Of a stretch of DNA of 64,000 nucleotides, positions 35,191-43,821 are shown in pieces. The notes under the pieces were generated by a model. That model did not search any database, was not told the DNA's origin, and saw only the letters and a list, made by a program, of their open reading frames with translations. How positions within the stretch are numbered: position 1 is the first letter of the stretch; the number at the start of each line of letters is the position of its first letter. Source of the DNA: Candidatus Binataceae bacterium (GTDB lineage: Bacteria; Desulfobacterota; Binatia; Binatales; Binataceae); contig DATGHL010000031.1 in NCBI GenBank assembly GCA_035308025.1, forward strand, positions 1 through 64,000, given 5' to 3'. A program made the position numbers and the translations under genes.

Positions 35191-35690
35191 TCAGCGACTG
35201 TGGAGATCAAGGTGGTTGGGGTTCCAGGGCGTGGCTTTGCGAAGGATGGCATTTAGGGTAATGAGTAGTTTGCGCATACAGGCGACGAGGGCGAGCTTTT
35301 TGGCTTTGCCGCGTGCGAGCAGGGCTTGGTAGTGGGCGCGCCGCGGCGGATTGTGGCGCACTGCGCTGAGCGCGGCCATATAGAGCATGGTGCGGACGCG
35401 GGCGCGACCGCACCAGATGGTCTGTCGGCCCTTGAACTTGCCGCTCTCAAAGGGATGCGGCGCGACGCCGACCAGCGCCGCGAGTTGGCGGCAGCCGAGT
35501 GGCCGAGTTCGGGCAGTTCGGCGAGCAAGGTGAAGCTCAGTTGTGGGCCCATCCCGGGACCGCTGCCATGAGCTCGGCTTTGGCCTTGTGCGCCGGCGCG
35601 CTGGCCAGCACCTGCTGGAGTTCCTGCTCGACTTCCGCCACCGGCGCACCACCGGCTTCATGCGAGAAACGATGACGGGGCGGCTGACGT
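35191..35690 (-). pseudogene. IS110-family transposase relic (C-terminal half, two frameshifts)
   Basis: Three minus-strand frames together spell the C-terminal half of an IS110/IS116 (DEDD-Ser) transposase. 35640-35555 reads VEQELQQV...AAVPG; 35552-35500 reads MGPQLSFTLLAELPELGH; 35499-35191 reads LAALVGVAPHPFESG, then VRTMLYMAALSAVRHNP and KLALVACMRKLLITLNAIL. Joining them requires indels near 35554 and 35500. The N-terminal DEDD domain is gone, and the IS ends are not recognisable. The element is inactive. Confidence 0.85.
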
Positions 35691-35748
35691 CACAGTGCAA
35701 AGCCTGCCGCGTCCAAACCAGACGGTCTTGTCCGAGGAGAGATATCAG

Positions 35749-36258
35749 ATGAAAAAAGGCGCTCTTCTATTGGCGGTCGTGATAATAGGGATAGTCCTTT
35801 GGGGCGTCGGATCAAATGCCGAATCGGGGAAGAGCGACAAACAGCAGATCATCGATCTTGAACATGGGCTGATCGCGGCGACCAATAATAAGAACGTCGA
35901 TGAGATGATGAGCTATTACGACGGCACGGACCGGCTGATAATCTTCGATGCGGTCCCGCCGCTGAAATATTCTGGAACCCAGGCGTGGCGCAAAAACCTT
36001 GACGGCTTTGTCGCGGCCTACAATCCCGGGATTCTGGAAATCACGGATTTGCAGATCGTCAACGATGCTAAAATCGGGTACGCGCACAGCATCCAGCGCT
36101 TCACCGGGACGGACAAAAACGGCAGGAAGGTGCGGATGGCGTTCCGCGTAACCGATTGTCTCGAAAAGGAAAACGGTAAATGGAAGATCGTGCATGAGCA
36201 TAACTCGATGCCGATCGATTATGCTTCAGGCCGCGCCTTCCTCGATGAAGCGAGCTGA
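35749..36258 (+). CDS. Secreted NTF2/SnoaL-like protein
   Basis: ATG 35749 with GAGGAGAG 8 bases upstream gives 169 residues. A signal peptide or N-terminal anchor (MKKGALLLAVVIIGIVLWGVGSNA) precedes an NTF2-fold domain of DUF4440/SnoaL type: IIDLEHGLIAATNNKNVDEMMSYY, FRVTDCLEKENGKWKIVHEHNS. Such cone-shaped domains bind or convert small ligands, but no specific function is assignable. It lies 11 bases before the cysteine desulfurase gene. A signal-less pair of NTF2-like genes is found at 60.4-61.3 kb. Confidence 0.75.
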   Translation: MKKGALLLAVVIIGIVLWGVGSNAESGKSDKQQIIDLEHGLIAATNNKNVDEMMSYYDGTDRLIIFDAVPPLKYSGTQAWRKNLDGFVAAYNPGILEITDLQIVNDAKIGYAHSIQRFTGTDKNGRKVRMAFRVTDCLEKENGKWKIVHEHNSMPIDYASGRAFLDEAS

Positions 36259-36269
36259 GCGAAGAGTCG

Positions 36270-37457
36270 ATGCCGATCTATCTCGATCATAACGCCGGTG
36301 CGCCGATGCGCCCCACGGTGCGCGCAGCGCTGACGGAGTTTCTCGCCCGCGAGACCGGGGCCAATCCTGCGTCGATTCATCGGAGCGGCCAGCGGGCGCG
36401 GCGCGAACTCGAACGCGCACGTGAGCGCGTGGCGCGGCTGCTTGGCGCGCCCACGCGATCGATCGTTTTCACGAGCGGCGGGACCGAAGCCAACAATCTC
36501 GCGATTTTTGGTGCGGCGCGCTTGTCGGCGCGGCGGCAGATCGTTACGACCGCGATCGAACACTCGTCGATACTTGCGCCTTTGACCGCGCTCGAAAGCG
36601 CGGGATTCGAGATTGTGCGGGTCGCACCCGATTCCGACGGCCTGGTTAATCCGGACGCGATCACGCGGCATGTCGGCGCCGAGACTGCTCTCGTCACGCT
36701 CGGGCTGGCCAACGCCGAAGTCGGCGCGATCCAAACGATTGCACCGGTCACGGAGGCGGCCAGGCGCGCCGGCGCACTCCTGCATCTGGACGCGGCGCAG
36801 GTTGCCGGGCGGATTCCGCTCGCGGTGGACGACTTCGGCTGCGACCTGATGGCGCTTAGCGCCCACAAGCTCGGCGGACCCGGGGGGAGCGGGGCGCTAT
36901 ACGTGCGGCCCGGTAATGCTCTCGCGCCCGTCATGCTTGGCGGGCCGCAAGAAACCGGACTCCGCGCCGGCACGCCGAATCTCGCCGGCGCGATCGGCTT
37001 TGGCGTCGCCGCGGAGACGGTGATGGGAGCCCTCGAAGAAGAATCGATCCGCGTTGGTGCGTTGTCCGCCCAATTGCTCGAGCGGCTGCTTCTAGCGATT
37101 CCCGGACTCCGCCTGAACGGTCCGCGACGCGAACGCATCCAGAACACCCTCAACCTGACTTTCCCGTACGTGCTCGGCGAAACGATGTTGATTGCGCTCG
37201 ACCTCGAAGGCGTCGAGGTGTCGATGGGCTCGGCCTGCGCGGCCGGCGCCGTCGAGCCCTCCCACGTGCTGCTCGCGATGGGCCGCGACCCCGCCGCCGC
37301 CCGCAGCTCCTTGCGCATCAGCCTCGGCTGGAGCACGACCGCGGCCGAAATCGCCCGCGCCGGCGAGTTGATTCCGCTCGTCTGGCGGCGCGTGGTAGCC
37401 GCCGAGCCAGTCAGCTCTGCCGAATCCGCCGCGACTACCGTCGGAGCAGCGCGATGA
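36270..37457 (+). CDS. iscS: Cysteine desulfurase (IscS/NifS family)
   Basis: 395 residues of a class V PLP aminotransferase: SGGTEANNLAIFGAA, TTAIEHSSIL, DAAQVAGRIP, PLP lysine K200 in SAHKLGGPGG, and the persulfide cysteine C323 in GSACAAGAVEPSHVL. It releases sulfur from cysteine. It overlaps mnmA by 4 bases (ATGA), so its main customer is probably tRNA 2-thiouridine synthesis. No iscU or fdx is present, so iron-sulfur assembly must be encoded elsewhere. Confidence 0.93.
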   Translation: MPIYLDHNAGAPMRPTVRAALTEFLARETGANPASIHRSGQRARRELERARERVARLLGAPTRSIVFTSGGTEANNLAIFGAARLSARRQIVTTAIEHSSILAPLTALESAGFEIVRVAPDSDGLVNPDAITRHVGAETALVTLGLANAEVGAIQTIAPVTEAARRAGALLHLDAAQVAGRIPLAVDDFGCDLMALSAHKLGGPGGSGALYVRPGNALAPVMLGGPQETGLRAGTPNLAGAIGFGVAAETVMGALEEESIRVGALSAQLLERLLLAIPGLRLNGPRRERIQNTLNLTFPYVLGETMLIALDLEGVEVSMGSACAAGAVEPSHVLLAMGRDPAAARSSLRISLGWSTTAAEIARAGELIPLVWRRVVAAEPVSSAESAATTVGAAR

Positions 37458-38545
37458 AGCCGCGGGTGCTGGTTGCGATGTCCGGCGGAGTCGATAGTTC
37501 CGTGGCCGCGGCGCTGCTCCGCGACCAGGGCTACGATGTCGTCGGGGTGGCGATGCGGCTTGCGCCCGAGCGGCCGCCGGGCGAAGCGCGCCGCCGAGGG
37601 ACCTGTTGTTCGCACGACGATTTCGAGGACGCGCGCCGGGTAGCGGAGCGGCTCGATTTTCCCTTTTACGTCGTCGATCTGCGAGCGGATTTCGCTGCCC
37701 GTGTGATGGACAACTTTGCTGCCGAGTACCTGCGCGGCCGCACGCCGAATCCGTGCGTGATGTGCAATCGCGAGATCAAGTTCGATCGCCTGTGGCAACG
37801 CGCGCGCGCCCTTCAGGCGGACTTCATCGCGACCGGCCATTACGCGCGGATCGCAGCCGGCGCCGACGGAATCTTTCGGCTGCGTCGAGCGGCCGATGAG
37901 GCTAAAGATCAATCCTATTTTCTCTTCAGCCTGCAACAGCGCGAGTTGGCCCGGACCCTGTTCCCGCTTGGGGCGATGACCAAGCACGAGGCCCGTGCGC
38001 GCGCGCGAGCGCTCGGGCTGGTTAATGCCGATAAGCCCGAGAGCCAGGAGATCTGCTTCGTGCCCGACGGCAACTATGCCGCTCACGTCGAGCGCGCCAC
38101 GCCCGCCGACGCTATCCGGGCCGGCCGGATTGTCGATGATGCCGGGCGGACGCTCGCCCGCCACGCCGGCATCCACCACTTTACTGTGGGACAGCGGCGC
38201 GGCCTCGGTGTCGCCTCGAGCGAACCGCTTTACGTGCGCGCGATCGACGCTGCCAGCGGCGACGTTACGGTCGGCACTCGCGGCGGTCTCAGCGCGCCCG
38301 GACTGATCGCGAAGCAGGTGAGTCTGGTTAGTCCGCAGAGGCTTGATTACAAGTTCAAGGCCGAGGTGAAGATCCGCTATCGCAATCCGGGGATTCCGGC
38401 GACGATCGAGCTTACCGGCACTGATCGCGCGGAAGTGCGGTTTGTTGAGAGCGGCCCGGCCGTCACGCCCGGACAGGCGTGCGTCTTCTATCGCGGCGAC
38501 GAAGTGCTCGGCGGCGGCTTTATCGAGCAGGCGTTGGCGGGCTGA
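37454..38545 (+). CDS. mnmA: tRNA-specific 2-thiouridylase MnmA
   Basis: 363 residues. PP-loop SGGVDSS (10-16), tRNA-binding region, catalytic cysteine C101 in TPNPCVMCNREIKF and the second cysteine C201 in QEICFVPDG, spaced as in the family. It adenylates and thiolates U34 of Lys, Glu and Gln tRNAs using sulfur from the adjacent desulfurase. The C-terminal beta-barrel includes GQRRGLGV. Start coupled to the upstream gene. Confidence 0.95.
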   Translation: MKPRVLVAMSGGVDSSVAAALLRDQGYDVVGVAMRLAPERPPGEARRRGTCCSHDDFEDARRVAERLDFPFYVVDLRADFAARVMDNFAAEYLRGRTPNPCVMCNREIKFDRLWQRARALQADFIATGHYARIAAGADGIFRLRRAADEAKDQSYFLFSLQQRELARTLFPLGAMTKHEARARARALGLVNADKPESQEICFVPDGNYAAHVERATPADAIRAGRIVDDAGRTLARHAGIHHFTVGQRRGLGVASSEPLYVRAIDAASGDVTVGTRGGLSAPGLIAKQVSLVSPQRLDYKFKAEVKIRYRNPGIPATIELTGTDRAEVRFVESGPAVTPGQACVFYRGDEVLGGGFIEQALAG

Positions 38546-38564
38546 CAGGCCTGGGAGCGATGAA

Positions 38565-39884
38565 GTGACGCGTTTTGCCATCGCCACGCTCGGCTGCAAA
38601 GTCAATCAGTACGACTCGGCGATGATCGAGACGCGGCTCGCCGCCGCAGGCCTCGAGCGCTGTGAGTTCGACGAGGTCGCCGATGTTTATATCGTCAACA
38701 CCTGCACGGTGACCGACCGCGCCGACACCGAAAGCCTGCGCATCGCGCGCCGCGCCCGCCGTCTCAATCCGGCCGCGCGGGTGATCATGACCGGATGCTT
38801 CGCGCAGGCCAGTCCCGGCGTGCTGGCGAAGTCGTTGGCGGTGGACGCGGTGATCGGCCTCGGCCGGCCCCACGATCTCGAAAACGCCGCGCTCGGCCGC
38901 CCGCACGAGCGCGTGATGGTCTCGAACCTGCGCAAGGAGACCGCCGCCATCGAGCTCGGCACGGTCGCCCTCGACGGCCGCACGCGCGCGTTCCTCAAGT
39001 TGCAGGAGGGCTGCGATCAGTTCTGCTCGTTCTGCATCGTACCGTTCTCGCGCGGACGCTCGCGTAGCGTCGATCCGCGCCGCGTGATTACCGCAATCGA
39101 CGGACTTCACGCCAATGGCTTCAAGGAAGTAATTCTCACCGGGGTCCATCTCGGCGGCTACGGCAAGGACCTCGATCCGCCGATTACTCTCGAAGCACTG
39201 CTGGAAATGATCGAGGAACGCGCGGCGATCCCGCGCATCCGCCTCAGCTCACTGGATCCCGAGGAGTTGAGCGATCGCATCATCGATCTCGTCGCCGCCA
39301 GTAAGAAGTTCTGTCCGCATTTCCATCTGCCGCTGCAGGCGGGTGAGGACGACACCTTGCGCCGGATGCGGCGGCGCTACGACCGCGAAGCCTTTCGCGA
39401 GCGCGTCGAGCGCCTGACGGCCGCGATGCCTGACGTCGCGATCGGCACCGACCTGATCGCCGGGTTTCCGGAGGAAAGCAGCAGCAATTTCGAGTCTTAC
39501 TTTAAGTTTGTCGAGAGTCTGCCGCTGGCCTATTTTCACGTCTTCCCTTACTCGATCCGCTCGGGTACGACCGCCGCGAAGATGCCAAATCAGGTCGCGT
39601 CCTCGGTAATCAAGGAGCGTGCGGCGGCGCTGCGGGAGCTCGGCGAAAGCAAGCATCGCGCGTTTGGCAGCCGCTTCCTTGGCGCTCGACTTAAAGTGTT
39701 ACTTGAGGAAAGCGCCGGCGCCGGCATCTGGCGCGGCTACAGCCGTAATTATCTGCGGGTATTGACCGAGGCTGCCTCCGACGTGCGTAATCAGGAAGTC
39801 GAAGTGGAGGTGAAGCGATCGGGTGGGGCAGGCGCGGAGCTGGTGGGGAAGATTATTCGGCCCGTGGCTGCGGGATCGTTCTGA
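38565..39884 (+). CDS. mtaB: tRNA-N6-threonylcarbamoyladenosine methylthiotransferase MtaB
   Basis: GTG 38565 with GGGAG upstream gives 439 residues starting VTRFAIATLGCKVNQYDS, the MtaB form of the MiaB family. The N-terminal cluster cysteines are in LGCKVNQ, NTCTVT and MTGCFAQ. The radical SAM motif is CDQFCSFC. A C-terminal TRAM-like segment follows. It methylthiolates t6A37 of tRNA. The HG-rich context SRGRSRS after the radical SAM motif is typical. The open frame before GTG overlaps mnmA and is not family-like. Confidence 0.93.
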   Translation: MTRFAIATLGCKVNQYDSAMIETRLAAAGLERCEFDEVADVYIVNTCTVTDRADTESLRIARRARRLNPAARVIMTGCFAQASPGVLAKSLAVDAVIGLGRPHDLENAALGRPHERVMVSNLRKETAAIELGTVALDGRTRAFLKLQEGCDQFCSFCIVPFSRGRSRSVDPRRVITAIDGLHANGFKEVILTGVHLGGYGKDLDPPITLEALLEMIEERAAIPRIRLSSLDPEELSDRIIDLVAASKKFCPHFHLPLQAGEDDTLRRMRRRYDREAFRERVERLTAAMPDVAIGTDLIAGFPEESSSNFESYFKFVESLPLAYFHVFPYSIRSGTTAAKMPNQVASSVIKERAAALRELGESKHRAFGSRFLGARLKVLLEESAGAGIWRGYSRNYLRVLTEAASDVRNQEVEVEVKRSGGAGAELVGKIIRPVAAGSF

Positions 39885-40587
39885 GCGTCCGTCGTCCGCG
39901 CCAGCGTCGAATCTCGCGAGCGACTTCCACCAGGTTCTCGGCTATAATTTCTCGCGACCTGAGCTCTTGACCCTCGCGCTGACTCATCCGAGCGTGGTGA
40001 ATCCGGGCGAACCGCATTATGAGCGGCTCGAGTTCCTGGGTGACGCGGTGCTCGACCTCGCGATTGCCGACCTCCTGATGCGCCGGTTTCCGGACGCCGA
40101 CGAAGGGTTGCTCTCGAAGGAGCGCGCGTCGATCGTCAACGGCCGAACCCTGGCGATGAAGGCCGTCGAAGTCGGGTTGGGAAAAAAAATGCGGCTCGGC
40201 AAGGGTGAGGAAAAAAGCGGCGGCCGCGCGAAAATTTCGATCCTGGCGGCATCATTTGAAGCGGTGATTGGCGCGATCTACTCCGACGGCGGGCTCAACC
40301 CGGCGCAGCAGGTGGTCGAGCGCCTGTTTCGCGACGACATCGGCGGACCCGCCGCCGAGCGCGATTACAAGACCGAATTGCAGGAGATGGCTCATCGCCG
40401 CTTTCGCGTGCAGCCGGTCTATGAGCTTGTCGCCGCAGCCGGTCCCGAACATGCCAAGCGCTTTACCACGCGCATCCGGATCGGCGCCCGTGAGCTTGGT
40501 CAGGGCGAGGGGCGCAGCAAGAAGCAAAGCGAGCAGGCCGCGGCGCGCGAAACCCTCGCGCGGCTCGCCCGCGACGAAGCTAATTAA
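39823..40587 (+). CDS. rnc: Ribonuclease III
   Basis: 254 residues from GTG 39823 (overlapping mtaB by 62 bases; a GGAGG box lies 13 bases before). The signature ERLEFLGDAVLDL with catalytic acids is present, plus the second acidic site AASFEAVIGAIYSDGG, then a double-stranded RNA-binding domain (about 175-250, YKTELQEMAHRRF ... GRSKKQSEQAAARETL). It cleaves structured RNAs including rRNA precursors. The first 30 residues are not conserved, so the true start could be later. Followed by era, a common pair. Confidence 0.93.
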   Translation: MGQARSWWGRLFGPWLRDRSERPSSAPASNLASDFHQVLGYNFSRPELLTLALTHPSVVNPGEPHYERLEFLGDAVLDLAIADLLMRRFPDADEGLLSKERASIVNGRTLAMKAVEVGLGKKMRLGKGEEKSGGRAKISILAASFEAVIGAIYSDGGLNPAQQVVERLFRDDIGGPAAERDYKTELQEMAHRRFRVQPVYELVAAAGPEHAKRFTTRIRIGARELGQGEGRSKKQSEQAAARETLARLARDEAN

Positions 40588-40604
40588 TGACGAAGCTAAT
40601 TAAT
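40573..40604 (+). repeat. 16-bp tandem duplication over the rnc stop codon
   Basis: GACGAAGCTAATTAAT occurs twice back to back (40573-40588 and 40589-40604). The first copy holds the last codons and stop of rnc. The duplication thus lies entirely in the rnc-era junction and does not change the protein. Confidence 0.9.
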
Positions 40605-40651
40605 GATGATGCGAACTGAGATGATTCAAACTAGTTGGTCCAGCTAACCCG

Positions 40652-41572
40652 ATGAGCTCTACTGCCGCCGGCGCCATAGTCGAACCGGCCTATCGCGCCG
40701 GTTTTCTCACGCTGGCTGGGCGCACCAACGTCGGTAAATCGACGCTGCTCAATCGTCTCGTTGGCCACAAGGTCGCGATCGTCACGCCCAAGCCGCAGAC
40801 GACGCGCCGCCGCATCGTCGGTATCCGCACGGACGCCGACGCCCAGATCGTCCTGATCGATACGCCGGGCTTCCACGACGCCCGCCGCCCGCTCAATCGC
40901 CGCATGGTCGATACTGCCCGCCGCGGCTTGGCGGAGGGCGAAGTGATCGCGGTTTTGATCGAAGCGCGCGGCGCACTCGACGACGCCGATCGCGCCCTGC
41001 TCGCCGAGATCGCGCAACTTGAGCGGCCCACCATAATCGTGATCAACAAGATCGACCGGCGCGGGCGCGCCTCGACGCTGCCGCTCGCTGCCCAGGCGCA
41101 CGAGCTGATGCCGCGTGCGGAGATCGTGCCGGTCAGCGCGCTCACCGGCGAGAACGTCGAGGAGTTCTTGCGGGTAGTCAAGCCGCTGCTGCCCGCGAGT
41201 CCCGCGCTGATGCCCGCCGATCAATACACCGACCAGACCGAACGCATGATCGCCGAGGAGATCATCCGCGAAAAGATCTTCATTGCGATGCGCCAGGAGA
41301 TTCCCTTTTCGACCGCAGTGATCGTCGAGCAGTTTCACAGCTATGATGAAACAACGGGTCTGGCGCGGATCGAAGCGCTGGTGATCATCAGCCGCAAGTC
41401 GCACAAGGGCATGATCATCGGCGCGGGCGGCCGCACGCTCAAAACGATCGGGACCGCGGCGCGGCTCGAACTCGAAGAGCTGCTCGGGCGGCGCATCTTT
41501 CTCGGCCTGCGGGTCAAGGTCGAAGCCGGCTGGACCGACGATCCGCGCAAGTTGCAGGAGCTCGGTTACTGA
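40652..41572 (+). CDS. era: GTPase Era
   Basis: 306 residues. G1 is GRTNVGKST, where most Era proteins have GRPNVGKST; G3 is DTPG; G4 is NKID; the conserved PQTTR switch I motif is present. The C-terminal KH domain (about 205-300) includes IEALVIISRKSHKGMIIGAGG. Era binds the 16S rRNA 3' end and supports 30S assembly. Located between rnc and der. The start ATG 40652 is 64 bases after the rnc stop. Confidence 0.95.
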   Translation: MSSTAAGAIVEPAYRAGFLTLAGRTNVGKSTLLNRLVGHKVAIVTPKPQTTRRRIVGIRTDADAQIVLIDTPGFHDARRPLNRRMVDTARRGLAEGEVIAVLIEARGALDDADRALLAEIAQLERPTIIVINKIDRRGRASTLPLAAQAHELMPRAEIVPVSALTGENVEEFLRVVKPLLPASPALMPADQYTDQTERMIAEEIIREKIFIAMRQEIPFSTAVIVEQFHSYDETTGLARIEALVIISRKSHKGMIIGAGGRTLKTIGTAARLELEELLGRRIFLGLRVKVEAGWTDDPRKLQELGY

Positions 41573-41573
41573 C

Positions 41574-42998
41574 ATGGCGCGCGAGCCGAAAGCCGCGCCG
41601 CCGCAACCGCCGCGAATCGGCGGGGGCGAGCGGCCCACCGTCGTGCTGGCCGGCCGCGCCAACGCCGGCAAATCGACCCTGTTCAATCGGATCGCGCGCC
41701 GCGGCCGCGCCATCACCAGTGCGATCGCCGGCACCACGCGCGACGTCAACGTCGCGCGCGCCGAGTACGAAGGCCGCGAATTCGACATCGTCGATAGCGG
41801 CGGCGTCGAACTGTACACGCGCGAACCGGAGACCGAGCGTGCGATGGAAGAGGCGCTGCGCGCGGTCGCGGGCGCCGCCGTGGTGGTCCTCGTGGTCGAC
41901 GGCCGCGCGGGCATTTCGAGCGGCGATCGCGACGCCTTGGACCTGGTCCGTGAAAGCGGCCGGCCGCTGATTGTCGCGGTCAACAAGATCGAACACGCCA
42001 GCCAAGAGGCTGCCGCCGGCGAAGCTTACGCCCTCGGCGTCGAGACCGTCGTCAACGTCTCGGCGGCGCACGGCCGCGGCATCCCCGACCTCCTCGATGC
42101 GATCGTTGCCCGGCTGCCGGCGGCGGAATCTGCCGAGGCTGAAACTCCGCCCGATCTGCGGTTTGCCTTGATCGGTCGCCCCAACGTCGGCAAGTCCTCG
42201 TTATTCAATCGCCTCGCCGGCTATGAGCGTTCGATCGTCGCCGATCGCCCCGGCACCACGCGCGATCCGGTCGATCTGCGTCTTGAGGATAACGGCTTGA
42301 GCCTGCTGCTGGTCGATACCGCCGGCATCCGCCGCCCGACCAAAGTCGACGGCGAACTCGAGCAGCACTCGGTCGGTCGCGCGATCGAAACTATCCGCCG
42401 CGCCGAAGTTCTCGCGCTCATCGTGGACGCCACCGAAGGTCTGACCGATCAGGACGCGCGGCTGGCGCATCTGGCTGCGACCAACGATCGCGCGCTGCTC
42501 ATCGTCTTCAACAAATGGGATAAGGCCGCGGCGCAAGGACGGCGCGTGCCGGTCTTCGTCGCGCAGGCCCGGCGGCGCTATCCGTTCCTCGACTTCGCGC
42601 CGATCCTGTTTACCTCGGCGCTGACCGGCGACGGTGTCCGCGAGCTGATTCCCGCCGCCGTGCGGGCCGGCGCGGCCTGGCGCGCCAGATTTCAGACCGC
42701 GCTGCTCAATCGCGTACTCGCCGAAACTCTCGCAGCGATGGATCCCCCGCTCGTCGCCGGCCGCCGTCTCAAATTGATGTATGTCACCCAAATCGCGAGT
42801 ATGCCGCCGCGGCTCGCCTTCTTCACCAATCTCGAACGCGATATCCCGACGCACTACATGCGCTTCCTCGAAAGCCGTTTTCGCGCGGCGCTCGATCTCG
42901 AGGACGTCGGGACGCCGCTGCGGCTTGAGTTCCGTCGCGCCGGCCAATCGGTCGAGGCGCGCGCCCGCCGCGCCGCGCATATCGACCGCGCCGATTAA
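41574..42998 (+). CDS. der: Ribosome-associated GTPase Der (EngA)
   Basis: 474 residues with two tandem GTPase domains and a C-terminal KH-like domain. The first domain has an unusual G1 (GRANAGKST); the second has GRPNVGKSS. Both have DxxG (DSGG; DTAG) and NKxD-type motifs (NKIE; NKWD), and TTRD switch I motifs. Der is needed for 50S maturation. The first G4 reads NKIE instead of NKxD, a substitution seen when guanine specificity is relaxed. One base separates it from the era stop. Confidence 0.94.
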   Translation: MAREPKAAPPQPPRIGGGERPTVVLAGRANAGKSTLFNRIARRGRAITSAIAGTTRDVNVARAEYEGREFDIVDSGGVELYTREPETERAMEEALRAVAGAAVVVLVVDGRAGISSGDRDALDLVRESGRPLIVAVNKIEHASQEAAAGEAYALGVETVVNVSAAHGRGIPDLLDAIVARLPAAESAEAETPPDLRFALIGRPNVGKSSLFNRLAGYERSIVADRPGTTRDPVDLRLEDNGLSLLLVDTAGIRRPTKVDGELEQHSVGRAIETIRRAEVLALIVDATEGLTDQDARLAHLAATNDRALLIVFNKWDKAAAQGRRVPVFVAQARRRYPFLDFAPILFTSALTGDGVRELIPAAVRAGAAWRARFQTALLNRVLAETLAAMDPPLVAGRRLKLMYVTQIASMPPRLAFFTNLERDIPTHYMRFLESRFRAALDLEDVGTPLRLEFRRAGQSVEARARRAAHIDRAD

Positions 42999-43019
42999 CC
43001 GCAAGCCGCGAGCCTCGCG

Positions 43020-43817
43020 ATGGCGGATTGGGATCCTGCGCTCTATAACCGCTTCCAGGACTACCGCGCCGAGCCGGTTGCGTGGATTCTCGCGCGCCTG
43101 CCGCTCGAGCCTGCGGATCTCGTCGTCGATTTCGGCTGCGGCACGGGCGAGAACACGATCGAGCTGGCGCGCCGCGTCACCCGCGGACGGGCGACCGGCA
43201 TCGATTCGTCGCCCGCCATGATCGCGCGCGCCGAGCAACTCCGCGCCACACTCGAACCCGACCTCCGCGACCGCGTGCATTTCGTCGCCGGTGACTTCCG
43301 CACCGCCGCCGCCGATCGCGCGTGGTCGATCGTCTTCTCGAATGCCGCTCTGCAATGGGCGGCTAACCATCGTGACTTGCTCACGCGCTGGTTTCGCGCA
43401 CTTACGCCGGGGGGCCGACTCGTCGTGCAGGTGCCCTCGAATCACGAGGAGACCGCGCAGGCCACGCTGGGCGAACTCGCTGCCGACGCCAGTTGGCGCG
43501 ACCTTGTCGGCGACCGCGAAACTCCGTCGCATGGCGTCGGAACCCCGGAAGATTATCGCACGATGCTCGAAGCAATCGGTTTCGTCGAAATCGATTGCTA
43601 CTACCGCCAGTTCAACCATCCGATGGAGAGTCCCTCGGCGATTGTCGAGTTTTGCCGCGCGACCGCCCTGCGCCCGTTCCTCGAGCGCCTGCCCGATGAT
43701 CGCCACGGCGAATTTATCGAGGAATTCACGCGTCGGCTCGAACGCGCCTACGGCACGCGCGGCCCTCTGATCTTTCCTTTTCGCCGGCTTTTCCTTTGGG
43801 CGCGTCGTCCACACTGA
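43020..43817 (+). CDS. tam: Trans-aconitate 2-methyltransferase-like SAM methyltransferase
   Basis: 265 residues. Class I SAM motif VVDFGCGTGENTIELARRV (residues ~34-52), acidic D in TGIDSS, and the Tam-specific phrases FSNAALQWAANH and LVVQVPSNHEE. Residues after about 175 form the family's substrate cap. It likely methylates trans-aconitate, a side product that inhibits aconitase. Related methyltransferases with other acids cannot be excluded. Follows der by 21 bases and may be co-transcribed. Confidence 0.85.
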   Translation: MADWDPALYNRFQDYRAEPVAWILARLPLEPADLVVDFGCGTGENTIELARRVTRGRATGIDSSPAMIARAEQLRATLEPDLRDRVHFVAGDFRTAAADRAWSIVFSNAALQWAANHRDLLTRWFRALTPGGRLVVQVPSNHEETAQATLGELAADASWRDLVGDRETPSHGVGTPEDYRTMLEAIGFVEIDCYYRQFNHPMESPSAIVEFCRATALRPFLERLPDDRHGEFIEEFTRRLERAYGTRGPLIFPFRRLFLWARRPH

Positions 43818-43821
43818 ATCT

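Noticed and set aside
36377..38605. A 742-codon minus-strand frame antisense to iscS and mnmA
   Set aside because: It is a high-GC shadow of two well-supported plus-strand genes and has no recognisable domain.
42201..43814. A 537-codon minus-strand frame antisense to der and tam
   Set aside because: Shadow frame with Arg/Asp-rich composition and no motifs; the plus-strand genes are certain.
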